From Wyeomyia smithii (lineage: Eukaryota; Arthropoda; Insecta; Diptera; Culicidae): a stretch of DNA of 64,000 nt. The stretch's first letter is position 1. Every line of letters starts with the position of its first letter. The notes below the pieces were generated by a model. The model did no database searches. It saw only the letters and a list, made by a program, of their open reading frames with translations, and was not told the DNA's origin. Below are positions 22,301-32,039 of the stretch, piece by piece. The translations under genes were made by a program, and so were the position numbers. The stretch lies in the NCBI RefSeq assembly GCF_029784165.1, contig NC_073694.1, positions 40,591,006 to 40,655,005 of the forward strand. The letters run 5' to 3'.

Positions 22301-22594
22301 GCGTGAGTATCAATAACCCCGAATGTGTAAGAAAAACGTTTCTAAACGTTCGTTTTCTTCTCCCAGGCCATCATCGAAAAAGACCCTTCCGCTGGCCTGC
22401 TAACCGCCACTAGCGGCAACGTTTCCGTGCCACACACCCGGCCGGAAACACCCCGCTCGGTGACGCATACCCACGATGAAGATTACTCCGATGAGGATAG
22501 CGACGACCAGAAGCGGGAAGCCCGAGCTGCTGCAGCAGCTGCAGCTGCCGGCGCAAATGCCACTAATCACAGCTCCGTTGAGGATCAAAAATAG
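10325..22594 (+). CDS. Cytosolic purine 5'-nucleotidase (NT5C2 family), six coding exons
   Basis: Predicted to dephosphorylate IMP/GMP-type 6-hydroxypurine nucleotides in the cytosol (HAD superfamily, family knowledge). Coding exons: 10325-10578, 20621-20908, 20967-21240, 21304-22005, 22078-22302, 22367-22594. All introns are GT-AG and phases join exactly to give 656 aa. HAD motif I is GFDMDYT (Asp103 nucleophile, Asp105). Motif II is LLTNSDY (302-306). Motif III is DARKPLFFGEG (Lys345). Motif IV is GDHIFGDILKSKK (Asp404, Asp409). The core is strongly like vertebrate NT5C2, including LPETYLLACLVDFFTN, ELHVWTDK and GMMGSLFRSGSRQT. The C-terminus is acidic (DEDYSDEDSDD) and then Ala-rich. The 84-residue N-terminus is Ser/Thr-rich and unlike vertebrates. 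The ATG is the first in the exon, with an in-frame TGA at 10277. Intron 1 is 10,042 bp; the others are 58-72 bp. Confidence 0.95.
12530..12870 (+). repeat. Promoter-bearing dispersed repeat, copy 1 (in nucleotidase intron 1)
   Basis: It begins with the palindrome GACGTAGCTCTACGTC at about 12532. It then shares, in order, TTCCTTCGTTCTTGCAGCA, TCGATTGG, ACTATTGTACTATTGAAAAT, GTCAAGCCTTG, an AGCACGGC box, and the promoter-like word GGGCTATATAAGAGCCTG (TATA at about 12829) with copies near 37.8, 42.7 and 52.2 kb. It lies on the same strand as the gene, so it could act as an intronic promoter. Downstream sequence differs from the other copies. Confidence 0.65.
13100..13240. repeat. AGC/GGATAGC-rich short tandem repeat
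   Basis: The unit is roughly AGCAGCAGTGGCAGCGGAT, repeated imperfectly several times. It follows AAGACGATCCTAACTAAGTA, which recurs (as GAGACGATCC...) at about 13541 after the second promoter repeat, so the AGC-rich stretch belongs to the same repeat family. Confidence 0.7.
13430..13600 (+). repeat. Promoter-bearing dispersed repeat, copy 2 (diverged)
   Basis: The core promoter end is recognisable: GGGCACTCTTTAAACTATAC, then TCTGCTTCTGCTCAA, ACAAATCAGTTTACTAG and an AGC-rich stretch. The TATA box is changed to TATACAGG (13486). The initiator A in TCAGT is at 13518, 32 nt downstream, the same spacing as in the 52-kb copies. The upstream part is strongly diverged or rearranged. Confidence 0.55.
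13852..14085. mobile_element. MITE with ~48-bp terminal inverted repeats
   Basis: The left end is AGTACCGTCAGCAGAGGTGA followed by ATTGTGCCAGTGGGGGTGAG. The reverse complement of the right end is AGTACCGTAAGCCGGGGTGA followed by GATTGTGCCAGTGGGGGTGA. The inner part of each terminus contains two GTGAGATTG(T/A)GCC-type words. It is 234 bp, non-coding, and lies in nucleotidase intron 1. A related single end (TACCGTAAACTGGGGTG) occurs near 15969. Confidence 0.8.
14430..15103 (+). pseudogene. 5'-truncated Jockey-clade LINE (Juan-like), reverse transcriptase C-terminus
   Basis: The final 132 residues are open (14705-15103): KYIKCLYPLVNR, LLIYKQIFRPAMLYAVPIWT, RKKMLQRIQNKLLKMIL and FSTNELHRITNVETLKNM, which I recognise as the end of mosquito Juan-type ORF2. 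Upstream at about 14443 the RT motif AGVPQGSIL and then DLPDLPPGCEKSLF are visible, but stops and frameshifts intervene and the FADD catalytic motif region is damaged. The element is 5'-truncated, as expected for target-primed insertion. Same orientation as the host gene, in its intron 1. Confidence 0.85.
15104..15450 (+). repeat. Probable Juan 3' untranslated tail and AT-rich flank
   Basis: Sequence directly after the Juan stop codon, AT-rich, with AATAAA-like words near 15225 and 15421. It is probably the LINE 3' UTR running into intron sequence; the exact end is not visible. Confidence 0.35.
15451..16468. other. Intron 1 sequence, nothing recognised
   Basis: AT-rich sequence with one MITE-like end near 15969 (TACCGTAAACTGGGGTG). 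No gene was seen. Confidence 0.4.
16469..17472 (-). pseudogene. Dead IS630-Tc1-mariner (ITm) transposase, copy A
   Basis: A - strand transposase relic with its start near 17472. The 17135-16857 segment carries VVVVMDGETYLT, DWQGTSYFISPTKEV, HTKFPKKVLLWLTIGDKGM and TGRERGN. The 16795-16469 segment carries MFWSVLASA, VPQLRPIGNFWENLERKIYS, NNF-like and KELKNVPTRMF. By comparison with sibling copies at 43.4 and 59.1 kb and with ITm family motifs, all three catalytic acids appear lost: the Asp in the DDET-like motif is Gly, the Asp in WxDLAS is Val, and the Glu in PIENFW is Gly. The N-terminal half needs frame changes. It is antisense to the nucleotidase within intron 1. Confidence 0.8.
17480..17714. 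mobile_element. MITE with ~70-bp terminal inverted repeats
   Basis: Left: AGGTGCCGCCACACAGACCC, TAATTCCCTTAGTTTCTAAG, GTTGATTGTAAAAAGCATTT. The right end is its near-perfect reverse complement (AAATGCTTTTTACAATCAAC ... CTTAGAAACTAAGGGAATTA ... GTGTGGCGGCATTT). The element is about 235 bp, with the arms covering well over half of it. It sits only about 8 bp from the start codon of ITm copy A, so it inserted into or beside that element's 5' leader. Confidence 0.85.
18086..18325. mobile_element. Nested hAT-like MITE, 240 bp
   Basis: The left terminus is TAGGCCCGGATTTAAG. The reverse complement of the right terminus is CAGGGCCGTATTGAG. Internal blocks GCCCCGGGCC and GCCCCGGGCTCCC also pair across the element. 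It is flanked by TGTGCATT (18078-18085) and TGTGCATC (18326-18333), an 8-bp duplication with one mismatch. Non-coding. A related end, GGCCGGATTTAGGCGC, occurs at about 34388. Confidence 0.6.
18440..18774. mobile_element. Long-hairpin MITE/foldback, 335 bp
   Basis: Almost the whole element is an inverted repeat: ATTGGGTCCTAAAG, TTTCTGAGCAAAACGTGATT, AAATGTTTATCGTTTTCCTT and CAGCTCGAAA on the left are mirrored on the right, ending CTTTAGGACCCAATT. The centre (about 18575-18625) carries CATGTACGGTATATGGGAG. Transcripts through it would fold into a long hairpin. No clear target duplication was found. It is nested within the hAT-like element 18022-19041. Confidence 0.8.
19050..20620 (+). other. 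Distal part of nucleotidase intron 1, no element recognised
   Basis: AT-rich at first, then (20050-20580) a more GC-balanced stretch without transposon signatures, so it may be ancestral intron sequence. The intron ends with a good acceptor (pyrimidine tract then ATGCAG) at 20620. Confidence 0.4.
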
Positions 22595-23760
22595 ACTAAA
22601 CTTTGGGGAAATAATTGTCTTAAGCTTTCGTTTGTGCTGTTCATCACAAAAAAACAATCGGTGACCGGTTTGTGTAATTATTGTGTAATCTTTTGACAAA
22701 AAATCTATTTATTTTCTGAAAATATGGCCTCTCAAGTGTAAGCTTTTAGTATCTCGAAAAAATTTAATCTCTACCAAACCAAACTCAAAATCAATTATAT
22801 CAATTAGAACACGGCACGTTCCGTGCAAACCAGCAGCAATAATCAAGTTGTCCAAGTTCCAAATTTTCCACATATCCGTACGTTGTTTATTATTCCGATC
22901 TCGGGGAGTAGTCGTGAATTGCTTTTATCCACTTGTTAACGTATTTTACAACCGTACCACGCGTTCCCCCGAGATCTCCCGTAAATGCGCCGCCGCGTGT
23001 TTGTGTGTGTATGTGTTCTAGTTAATTACTGCAGTTCGTGCACGCCTACACCGGGTGAGGCTAATTCATTCAGTACCTGCAGACACTAGTTCTAGTATTT
23101 CATTTTTTTGCCATACTAAACTTTTCCGACGATAAAAAACGATAGCACCCTGTCGCATAGAAACCGAATCTTACAGATCAGATTAACGTCAATGAGTGGC
23201 GAAACTACATAGTGGATTGCATTTTGCAGAACTGATCGAATGCAATCGTACCGAGCGGCATTGTAAAACTATAAATGAAACGAACGTCAAACAGGGATTT
23301 CCAATTTCATAGAAAGAGTAGGTTTACGGAAACAATAGTTCCCAGAAAAAAAAACATAGCAACTGCAAGCATTATATAGCAAGGTTTGAAGAGTAGAATT
23401 TACTAGAATCTACATCAATCGCCTACAGCAATTATAAAATTGTGTAGACATGTTAAGTATTTGCGATTTGCCTTTACTAAACCTTTCTAACATCGCGTAT
23501 GCAGTAGTTAACGAAAATAGAAATTCGTACAATTTGTGTGTTATGTATATATACGTGCATTCTGCTAGATGAAGCAACAGAAAAACTGAACAATATATAT
23601 TAGACAAAATCAGTAGAGCAAACGTTATTGAGTTCCAGAGGCTACATTCTGATTTGCGGTAGAACAAAAGAAAGCTTGCTTGTGAATGATTTAGTAAGAT
23701 TCTTTTTTAATCATATTTAATTTGTTTTCTCTACCTACCAAATAAATTGTTTGACAAAAT
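22595..23760 (+). other. Probable 3' UTR of the nucleotidase
   Basis: Sequence after the stop codon is unique-looking and ORF-free, and an AATAAA lies at 23741-23746. An earlier cleavage site cannot be excluded. If correct, the 3' UTR is about 1.1-1.2 kb. Confidence 0.4.
23741..23746 (+). terminator. Candidate polyadenylation signal AATAAA for the nucleotidase
   Basis: AATAAA followed by a T/G-containing stretch (TTGTTTGAC). It is the first canonical hexamer noticed downstream of the stop codon at 22594. Confidence 0.4.
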
Positions 23761-23769
23761 TGGACTAGA

Positions 23770-25100
23770 TTCTAAGGTAAAAAATACGTATCAAATAACA
23801 TTACCGAGTCATTGTACATTAGAGTTAAAATACCAGTCAACCACGCTGCCAGAGGAAAATTTATAGAGCACCAAACATGAAACAACAATTCAGTTAGATG
23901 ACCTCTGCATAGAACATATAGAAACTAACCGGGAATAGGATTACCCAAGAATGCATTTCTGTTGAAACGCTTCTAAATTGTTTTAGAAGAACTAATGCTC
24001 AACCAAAATAATTACATTAATCGAGCTACGATTGAAACTTCTCTCGTACGAAGGTAAATACCAATGTGAAACCAAATTATGTTTGTAATTTGATTCAGGC
24101 CACATTTTCGCTGTTCTTCTGAATGTTAATGCCTTACTTTTCACTCATGAGACAGTTCCGCGAAATGAATCGGATTATCATTGTTGGGTTCGGCATTTAT
24201 GGCTATACACTCGTTATGATGAACGTAGTTTTGCAAATACAAAAAATGATCAAACAAAATTTTACGATGAGGTAATATACCCACCCTGCATAATCTCATC
24301 CACAAACTCAATAACATATTGGTAATTCCAAGTGCAATCACGAAGCGTTGTTCCCGGAACTTACTCATTAACTGGCAGTGGGTTGCACAATTTCGGCTGA
24401 CCGGAAAGGTCATACGTCGAATCGGATTACATCACCTTGGTTTTGCCCTGTTTGCGTTCCTAAGCCAAATTGCAAACCGGTTGAATGTGTCTCTCAATTG
24501 TCTCAAGAGTAACTTACAGCTCAATAGTTCATTGGCAAAGATATCATTGCCCATAAACGTTATATTCTGATTGAACTACTTCATTTATCCAAAAGAATAT
24601 TTACACTAGATCGTACCCCGCTTTTGCTAATTTTTTCTTATTTTTAATTTAAATTTTACTTCATTAGTTCAGAGCAGCTGGTCAACAAAACGCAAAAGTA
24701 CACTCCAAAAGAGTTCGCATAGTAATTGCTCGCCGATTTCGTTGCTTCAATGTTCACGAGAAAATCCATTTAAGTCTCTGGAAAAAAGTTAGTGACTAGG
24801 GATACAAAAATTCACAGGAATGGCTGAACAGCTATAATCTTTCATTTTTTTTCGGTTCGAGCTTTTTGAGTGCTCCTGTGTTGACCACTGTAATTTATCA
24901 GTTTTCGACAGTTTAAACCGCTGTTTTGTTTCAAAACACCATCCTCCTCCATCCCACCATACCTTCCTACAGTCAGTCTCACTAAGTTCATTCGAAAAAA
25001 TTACGAAAAGACAAACCGAGTTTTTAAATTTAATCGCAAAAAGTTGCTCCTCTAGTTCATTTATCGGTGGGTCTCGTCAATAATTGGTTTTCGTCAATGA
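23770..25100. other. Intergenic, nothing recognised
   Basis: AT-rich; short ORFs on both strands near 24141-24570 show no recognisable protein. Weak inverted similarity between GCTGGTCAACA (24681) and TGTTGACCACT (24882) could mark a decayed element of about 210 bp, but no target duplication was found. Confidence 0.4.
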
Positions 25101-25404
25101 GATAAACTCTTTTCTAGAGTCATTTTTCTTGAGGCTGAATGCATCATCAACTCTTTCCCCAAGGAGAGAAATCAATTCCTGAAATCGAAGGAACTCAGAA
25201 GCTTGAAGCAATTGCCGGAATCAGTAGCTTATGAAAGGTTACGTAGAGCCCGCGTTCAACGAAGAGAAGGAATTAAGCGCTGGCTATTAGAGTTTTGAAT
25301 ACGTTGACTGAAATTGCGCAGACAACTGATGCTGAAAAGAAGAAGTTCTAAGGCTTGTTGGTTTCCTTGCTGAAAAGTGTTTTGCGATCATCTGCGTGAG
25401 AAAA

Positions 25405-25800
25405 AACGACCAAGGAAATGTGGATTAAAAACACCTTCGCAAAGAAGTCCTTCGGAACTCTGAACCTGTCGCGGTAGCAGTCGAATCGTCTGAACCTACG
25501 GGACGGAAATTCCATGAAGGTCTACTGGCTAATGTTTGAGGGCCTAATCCACCGAATGAGAACTGCTGGGACAGAGGTCGAGACACCTGACTTGGCCATT
25601 CCGCAATTCAAATTGCATCGGGCACTGCACTGCAGAATATTCTTGAGGAAGAGGTGAGTTTGGAGGTCATCAAGTAATCGCTGAAAAACTGACGAGATCC
25701 GACTGCATTTTCCGGTGAGAAGAAATGCAACTCAAAGAAATTTCCAGACAAATACCTAACTGTGGCAGGCGACGCCAATTAAAGAAGGATTATCGAGTGA
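25405..25800 (+). pseudogene. Ty1/copia-like gag relic
   Basis: Reading the + strand from about 25415 gives KEMWIKNTFAKKSFGTLNLS, a stop (TAG), then NRLNLRDGNSMKV and FEGLIHRMRTAGTEVE. I recognise this as the gag (UBN2-type) region of insect copia elements. Downstream at about 25758 a zinc-knuckle remnant reads NCGRRRQLKKDYR: of the CCHC ligands only one Cys remains recognisable, with the His replaced by Gln and the last Cys by Tyr. Multiple stops and frame changes make it non-functional. The block from 25140 to 25405 may be its degenerate N-terminal part, but I could not confirm that. Confidence 0.65.
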
Positions 25801-26629
25801 AAGGTGGTGAGGGGAATTCGGCTGAAGATAAAAATACTGACCACGGACACCATCACCGTAAGACGCAACAAGAGCATGCTGATAAATAAGAAGAACATAT
25901 CCCGGAGCTTCGTGACCACTTGATAAGAGAAGAGGAAACAATGCTCTGAACCGTTCAACGGCACCCGTTCGGGAGCGATAGCGAGAATCCACCGGGTATA
26001 TGCTCGTGACGTGAAATATAACGAAACCTGTTTTCCGTATGAGCAACGCTGGTCGTTGTACCATACGAGCAAGAGAGAGATGTTCAAGATAAGACACCGA
26101 GGTTACCTGAGAGTGCTGGGGGAGTGCAGACTCCGCGGTAAGTTCATTTTGTCTCGTTGCCATTTCATATGTCCATCTCGCAAATGTGCTGAAAAAAATT
26201 TACCTGACACTTAACCACGTGGAACGAGAACCAAAACAAACCAGTTTTGACACATACGTGTGAATGTGTTGGTAACTGAGAACTGGCAGCACAGTACTAG
26301 CCGGCTGCAACGTGCTTTTTAATCGTTCCCATAATTAGTGATTTTTCAGTGTTTTTGGTGTTAAAATTCGATAAAATTATGTAGGTTTTCTCTAGTTCGG
26401 GTCGCGCCGCGTGTGAAATGTGCAAAGTTCATCCAAAACAAGCTGTCTTACAAGCGAAAATTGTATTCTAAGATGTGTTTCTTTCGGCTTGCCGGAATGT
26501 TTTCTACTTTTTTTCTCGTTTCCTTGGTGACGGTTCGTGTGAGGTGCTGGTGCGAAAGCCAGAGTGAGAAACTAAAAGTGAAATATTTTGGCTAAAAAAA
26601 CCGTTTTATATATTGAAGGAAATGTGTTC
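25801..26629. other. No gene recognised; possible decayed copia continuation then unique sequence
   Basis: A 135-codon antisense frame (25756-26163) and a shorter + strand frame show no recognisable motifs. It may be diverged copia sequence. After about 26220 the sequence looks unique and AT-rich. Confidence 0.35.
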
Positions 26630-26891
26630 CACAAGTGGTCGGCGTGCGACCAGACCGAACCAAGCACCATTTTTTTTTTAAATTGAGTTTTTAACACCAG
26701 TGGATGTTAAATTTGATAATCTATCTTTCATGATAAAACGAAATCATTTGAACAGTTTATAATGGTATTATAACCAATTTTCTTTGCAACAGTTTGCAGG
26801 AAACATACGGGGTGGTTAAACTTTGATCGCCGATTACTCGATATAAAGTTTTTGGCGCTTGGTTCGGTCTGGTCGCATGCCGACCAAGTGT
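26630..26891. mobile_element. Hairpin/foldback sequence with ~38-bp inverted arms
   Basis: Left arm: AAGTGGTCGGCGTGCGACCA then GACCGAACCAAGCACC. Reverse complement of the right arm: ACTTGGTCGGCATGCGACCA then GACCGAACCAAGCGCC. The arms are separated by about 180 bp of AT-rich sequence without an ORF. No target duplication was identified, so it could be a MITE or an inverted duplication. Confidence 0.6.
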
Positions 26892-27627
26892 TTCTCGTCT
26901 TGAAAAATAGTATCCCCAGCTAAACATCTGAAAACCAAAAGCTAAGTGTTCCTTTTTTCATTCAATGTGGCTTACTCATATTCGTCTTGTCATTTCTCAT
27001 CCCAATATGAAAATATTTCAACTAAACGGAATCTTATTGGATTTTTTTTTTTTGCTATATCAGTAATACCGAATTTTGCCATAAATCATCAATCATGTTG
27101 ACTCGCACAAGACAAATAATTAGTACATGCAACTTAGTCGAAGTATATCAGTTGAACATTCTACATAACTTTTGAAGCATCAGCTTTACTGTGAAGAATT
27201 GAAGTATAGTGCGCGTTCTGCCAAAACGTGAAGTTTTAGTAATAGGGCTGTTTCCCGCGGAATAGTAGTAGTTCAATTAGTGAAACCGCAAAGTTCCAGT
27301 TCCCCCAATGTCCAGGAGAGTGAAGAGGAAAATTAACGGACCGCTCTCGACATGATAAGTATCGATACGTTTTCGAAGTTTTTATCTGTTTTGAAGTCAC
27401 TTGAACCAGCCACAAAACTCATCGACCGAAAAGTTGAATTAGATACGCTCGCAGCGCCACCGCAGTTCACTGGCGGGTAAACGAATTAGCTGCCATGAAA
27501 TAGTCGAGCAGATTTGAATATAATACTGATATCGAGGAATTTTTTTCATTCCATACTCAACGAGATGGTTAGATACATAGCAGGAGGAGGGGAGGAACAA
27601 AAGTTGGTAAGATCGTTCTAAATTATA
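26892..27627. other. Intergenic/3' flank of the gypsy relic, nothing recognised
   Basis: No ORF, no matching long terminal repeat for the adjacent gypsy element, and no inverted-repeat structure was seen. Confidence 0.4.
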
Positions 27628-30392
27628 TTAGAAACATTGAAGTTCATATGACCAAATAATATTAAATACGAGGGACTGAACAGATGACAGTGGTGTTAAA
27701 ACATGACTGTGCAGCTCTTCACGCCGTGGAGTGGATGATGACCGTTTTGGTGTAGAGGCTTGCAATGTTTCAGATGACGATGGCAATGTTTCAGATGGTG
27801 ATGGCATTGCCGGAGTTGGAAGTGAACGAGGTTTAGGTGAAGTACAGGCTTCAAGCAATATCTCCAAAGGTAGTTTCTTGTTCAAATTATTAGCTTACTG
27901 ATTTGAGACTGAATCAGCTACGGTTCGACTTCGCAACTGATTAATGTGTGAATGCAGCATTCGACGGTCTTCCACCCACACATTGTACATAACATCACCC
28001 AGGCGTTGTAATACATTACCAGGAGCCCACTTCCAACTGTTTCGTGTGTATACTTTGGCATAAACTAGATCGTCTTTGCTGAAAACCCTTGTTTGTTTGC
28101 CTGGCTCTGCAACTGAATCTGGCTCATGAATAGCTGGCGGACGGAGCAACTCGAGACACGTTCTGATTTGCCGACCAAACATAACCTCAGACGGGGATTT
28201 ATTTTCTGGCAAGGAGCGGCTAGGCGTACTTCGGTACGTAAACAAGAGAATGTCCAAGGCTTCTTCGATGGTTCCTCTTCCCTCTTGAATTTTTTTGACG
28301 GTGCGTTTGAACGTATCCACAAAACGCTCAGCTCATCCATTTGACTGTGGATGAAATGGGGCTGTTGTTATGTGTTTGATTCCGTTTGCCATGCAAAAGC
28401 TAGCGAATTCAGTGCTGGAGAACTGAGTTCCGTTATCTGACACTAAGATTTCGGGCATTCCCAAGCGAGCAAATATTTCTCGCAGAATGCTAATTGTTAC
28501 GTGAGAAGTGATACGGCGAGTTTGTACCACCTCAGGCCATTTAGAGGAACTGTCGAAGGCGATAAGATAATATTCACCATCGACTGGACCAGCGAAATCA
28601 ACATGCACACGTCGCCATGGTCCAGTTGCTTTAGGCCAAGGAACCGGTTCTGCGTGAGGAGGAGACCGTATGACTGACGCACAATGCTGACATGTCTTGA
28701 CGAAGGCGCTTACTTCTTCGTCGAGCGAAGGCCAGTACACATAGCTTCTGGAGAGTGCTTTCATCCTTTGAATTCCAAGATGACCAAAATTTAACTGTTT
28801 TAAACATCGTTTCCGGTATTGCATTGGGATTACGAGTCGTTCTCCGAACAGGATACAACCATCCACTAAAGTGAGCGAGTATCATCTAGCTTGGAATCGC
28901 TTGAGTTCCGGCTCGATGGGTTGCGTTTGTGGCCAACCATCTCTAACATACCGAAAAACCTTGCGGTGACAGCAAAGATTATGGCCAGACCCTCACGATC
29001 CGGCTGACTGTAGTTTTGTTCCGCTTTGGTGAGTGCTCTTGATACATGCTGGACCACTTTTATTGAGCCATCCGGAAATCGATGACTGATGGTTGCTCCA
29101 AGGCCAATTGATGAAGCGTCAGCTGCTACAATGATGTCTAACTTCGGATTGTAGTGGGTAAGCAGCAAGTCTGATGAGCGTATACACTTAGAACTGTCAA
29201 ATGCTTGCTGACACTCCTTGTTCCACTCAAACTTTGATTCTGACTTGAGCAGATTATCAAGCGTAAAGCGCAACATGCGCATTCTCGGTACAAACTTGCC
29301 ATAATAATTGATGGTGCCAAGGAAAGCGCGAACTCCTGTGACGTCAGTGGGAGGCGAAAGCTTTGCGATCGCTTCGATCTTCGCTGGATCTGGGCGCCAC
29401 TTTGATGGTCGATGACATGGCCCAAATACGAAATCTGACGTTGGCGTAATGAACATTTTTCCGCTCTTAACGTAAAACCGAAATCTTCAATGCGCCTTAA
29501 GACCGCTTCCAGGTTACGGTCGTGCTCTTGTTCGGTTGCACCACCAACTACGACAACGTCCATGTAACCGGATGTTCCATGTAACCGGATGGATTGTGTC
29601 GATGAGTTGCTGGAAAGCTCCTGGAGCGATTTTTACCCCCGGCGGGAGACGATTGTAGTGGTACAATCCACGGTGGGTATTCACAGTTAATAACCCACGT
29701 CTTGCTTCATCAACCTCCACTTGCAGAAACGCGTCGGAGAGATCAATCTGACTGAATACTGTGCAGTTAGCAAGTTTGTCGAAAATATTCTCCGAAGAGG
29801 AAGCGGGTATTGATGAGGCTGCAAAGAGCAATTTAAACCCGTCGAATAATCTCCGCAAATTCTAATCGATCCGTTCGCTTTACGTACTACAACTATCGGT
29901 GCGACCAATTCTGAATAATCTACCGGCGTAATAATTTTCAGTTGCTCTAAACGATCGAGTTCCTGATTTACGGCATCTTGCATCGCATACGCCACTGGGC
30001 GTTTTGGGCGTTAGTTCCAATTCTATTTTGGTTTTATCGCACAAGCCAAGTTCATCACTGAACACCTTCGGGAATGTTTTCTTCAGGGAGTCAGTAGACA
30101 CAGACACACGAGATACCTGACTGCAAAATGTGTCCATCGGTAGAGACCATAAATCAAAACTGTCTACTAAATCAGATCCGAGGAGTTGTAATTGTTTATC
30201 AGTTACTCGAATCACTGCTTGTTTTGTTTTATTCGCAATGCTAATGTCACAACAAAATTCACCTATGAGTGTCAAAACACTTCCCGTAGCTGTCTTTGCT
30301 TTCACTGTAGCTGGAACCAACACTGGACTTCCAATCTTCTGCCAAATTTTCTGACTGATCACTGTTATGTCGGACGCTGTATCAAGCTGCAA
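27628..30392 (-). pseudogene. gypsy pol (protease-RT-RNaseH-integrase), with key-residue loss and deletion
   Basis: Protease: LDTASDITVIS near 30390. RT: VVVRKANGSIRICGDYSTGL, then after a frameshift DLSDAFLQVEVDEA, HRGLYHYNRLPPG; the active-site box reads YMDV instead of YMDD, next to a 16-bp tandem duplication (about 29562-29593) that shifts the frame. RNase H begins DIIVAADASSIGLGA and continues QNYSQPDREGLAIIFAVT, but then jumps directly to a YVRDGWP-like segment, so the rest of RNase H and the linker are deleted. Integrase: GHLGIQRM, CQHC, VDFAGP, SDNGTQF and a stop (TGA at 28333-28335) just before AERFVDTFKR. C-terminus: DLVYAKVY, RNSWKWAPG, then another in-frame stop at about 27895. 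Confidence 0.85.
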
Positions 30393-30494
30393 TTATATTT
30401 CACCTCTGGGGAATGAAACAGAAACAAATCTTCTTCTACTTTCCACACTGCGTAAGTTTACTGTAACCACTTTGCTGGTCACCGAATATTTCCC

Positions 30495-31704
30495 TCACTT
30501 TCTTGCTGCTCCTCGCGACTTCTTGGCACTAGAACAATACCCCTCTCGGTGTCCCATTTGACCACAATCGGAACACTTATGGCTCCTGAAGGTACAATAT
30601 CGAGCATAATGTAACGAACCACAAAACCAACACAGCGATTTTGGCTTATTTTTGTTTTCACTTGCATCGGTTTTGGCTGCTACATATCCTGATTTCCTAA
30701 AACGTCGCCCATTGACCATTGACACTCAATCATTGCGTTATCATGTCGCAAGTTGACCAATCTTTGACTTTCCTCCGATAACTGCTCGAGAGTAACGTTG
30801 TCTCGTTCTTCGATTTTGGAAAGAAGTCTGGTTTGTAATTCGGCATCACTTTTAGATTCAAGCCCACACACATATATCAGGCACTTAAACTCTTCTTCGG
30901 TGAGCTTTCCTAGTTCGAATTGGACACAGGATTTATTCACCCGGCAAGCGAAGGCCTCCGTTAGGTTTTTGGAAACTTGGAGACATCTATACCGTCGGCT
31001 GATAACAGATTCTTTGGCGCCAAAAAGTCCCTTTAATTTTTCTACCGTTTGGCCGAAACTAAAATCTTTTGGTAGCTTCGGAAGTATGAAGCTGACATAC
31101 CTCTCGTGTTCCATGGCACCCATTTTCCGTAAAAGTAGACGTTGGCCTCGTCATCTAAACGAGAAGCATCCTTTTCAAATAGGTCGTCATACCGCGAATA
31201 CCAACCTGCGAATGTTAAATTACTTTCTGCCTCATAGTGGAACTCTTTAATAATTCCCGCAAGAGAATCCAAAATTTGTTCGGGGTTAAGTGGAACTTGC
31301 ACGTTGATTGATGACGCTATATTATGGAATAATGTTTGTTGTCGTTCTTTGCTCTGAAGGAATCGTTCTTCTGACCGCTGTTCATTCTGCTGTTGTCGGA
31401 GAATAAGCTGATTCAACTGCTGCTGGTACTGCAACTGTTGCTGCTGCATCATGTGCATCATCTGTGCGAGAAGACGAAAGTGGTGCTTGCTGTTGATGGG
31501 AAGCCGACTGATTAAAATTTCCCGCATGACTGCTCTGCTGCTGCTGGGTCCGTTGATGGTCCGCATCGTGGTGATGCGGTTGGTCGTCTTCCATACTCTC
31601 CACTCTCCGTCTTTTACGCGTGGGTGACGGAATTGTTGGTTATCTTTCAAGAAACCAAGTTGTCTCGCGAAAACCGTTAACAAAACCGACACGATCGTCG
31701 CCAT
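30495..31704 (-). pseudogene. gypsy gag (nucleocapsid zinc knuckles), frameshifted
   Basis: Three overlapping frames cover the gag region. The first (to 31042) has a Gln-rich segment, then ESNLTFAGWYSRYDDLFEKD and LDDEANVYF. The second (31123-30680) has YVSFILPKLPKDFSFGQTVE, KLTEEEFKCLIYVCGL and ETQ/AELQTRLLSKI. The third (30725-30495) has the nucleocapsid CWFCGSLHYARYC (CX2CX3HX4C) and CSDCGQMGHREGYC (CX2CX4HX4C). Both zinc knuckles keep all ligands. Frameshifts separate the three parts, so no intact Gag is made. Confidence 0.8.
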
Positions 31705-32011
31705 TTTGAAATCGCAAGGGGGCCTTCACAAAACGGTATGTCAAACGCGGATTTAACAAATTAAAATTAACATTTATTACTGCCTAAAATATCGTGACTC
31801 GACGACTGCTTAAAACGGAAGCCAACAATTAACAATGACCATTGTTCTTCTCCTCATATACGCGCCAGCATCGTCGTAGTGACAGAAACTGTCTTTCGAG
31901 GGCTCAGCGTCGTGGGGAGTGCACTCACAATTGGGGGGCACTCCGACAGCTACAGTCGTCTCCAACATAAACATATGAGCAATTTCCGTTAAGACCGGCC
32001 CACTATTCACA
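31705..32011 (-). repeat. Probable 5' LTR of the gypsy element
   Basis: Located between the primer-binding-site-like TGGCGAC at about 31703 and a possible TGTGAATAGTGGGCC start near 32011 on the - strand. It contains an AATAAATG polyadenylation-like word near 31774 (- strand). Both borders are inferred; no partner LTR was found to confirm them. Confidence 0.35.
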
Positions 32012-32039
32012 TGATGATATTAAAATCAATCAAGTTATG

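Larger units (their letters stand above)
27628..32011 (-). mobile_element. Degenerate mag-like Ty3/gypsy retrotransposon, 3' LTR not found
   Basis: The gene order on the - strand is gag with two zinc knuckles, DTAS protease, reverse transcriptase, RNase H (internally deleted), integrase. It needs several frame changes and stop read-throughs. A tRNA-primer-like sequence TGGCGACGATCGTGT at about 31703-31689 fits a primer-binding site directly after a 5' LTR. No second LTR copy is visible to the left of 27628, so the 3' end appears truncated or replaced. The family assignment rests on the gag knuckle pattern, the DTAS protease and the primer-site resemblance. Confidence 0.8.

Noticed and set aside
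24681..24892. Possible MITE bounded by GCTGGTCAACA / TGTTGACCACT
   Set aside because: Only about 10 bp pair and no target duplication is visible.
25756..26163. 135-codon - strand frame
   Set aside because: No recognisable protein; overlaps a copia relic on the + strand.
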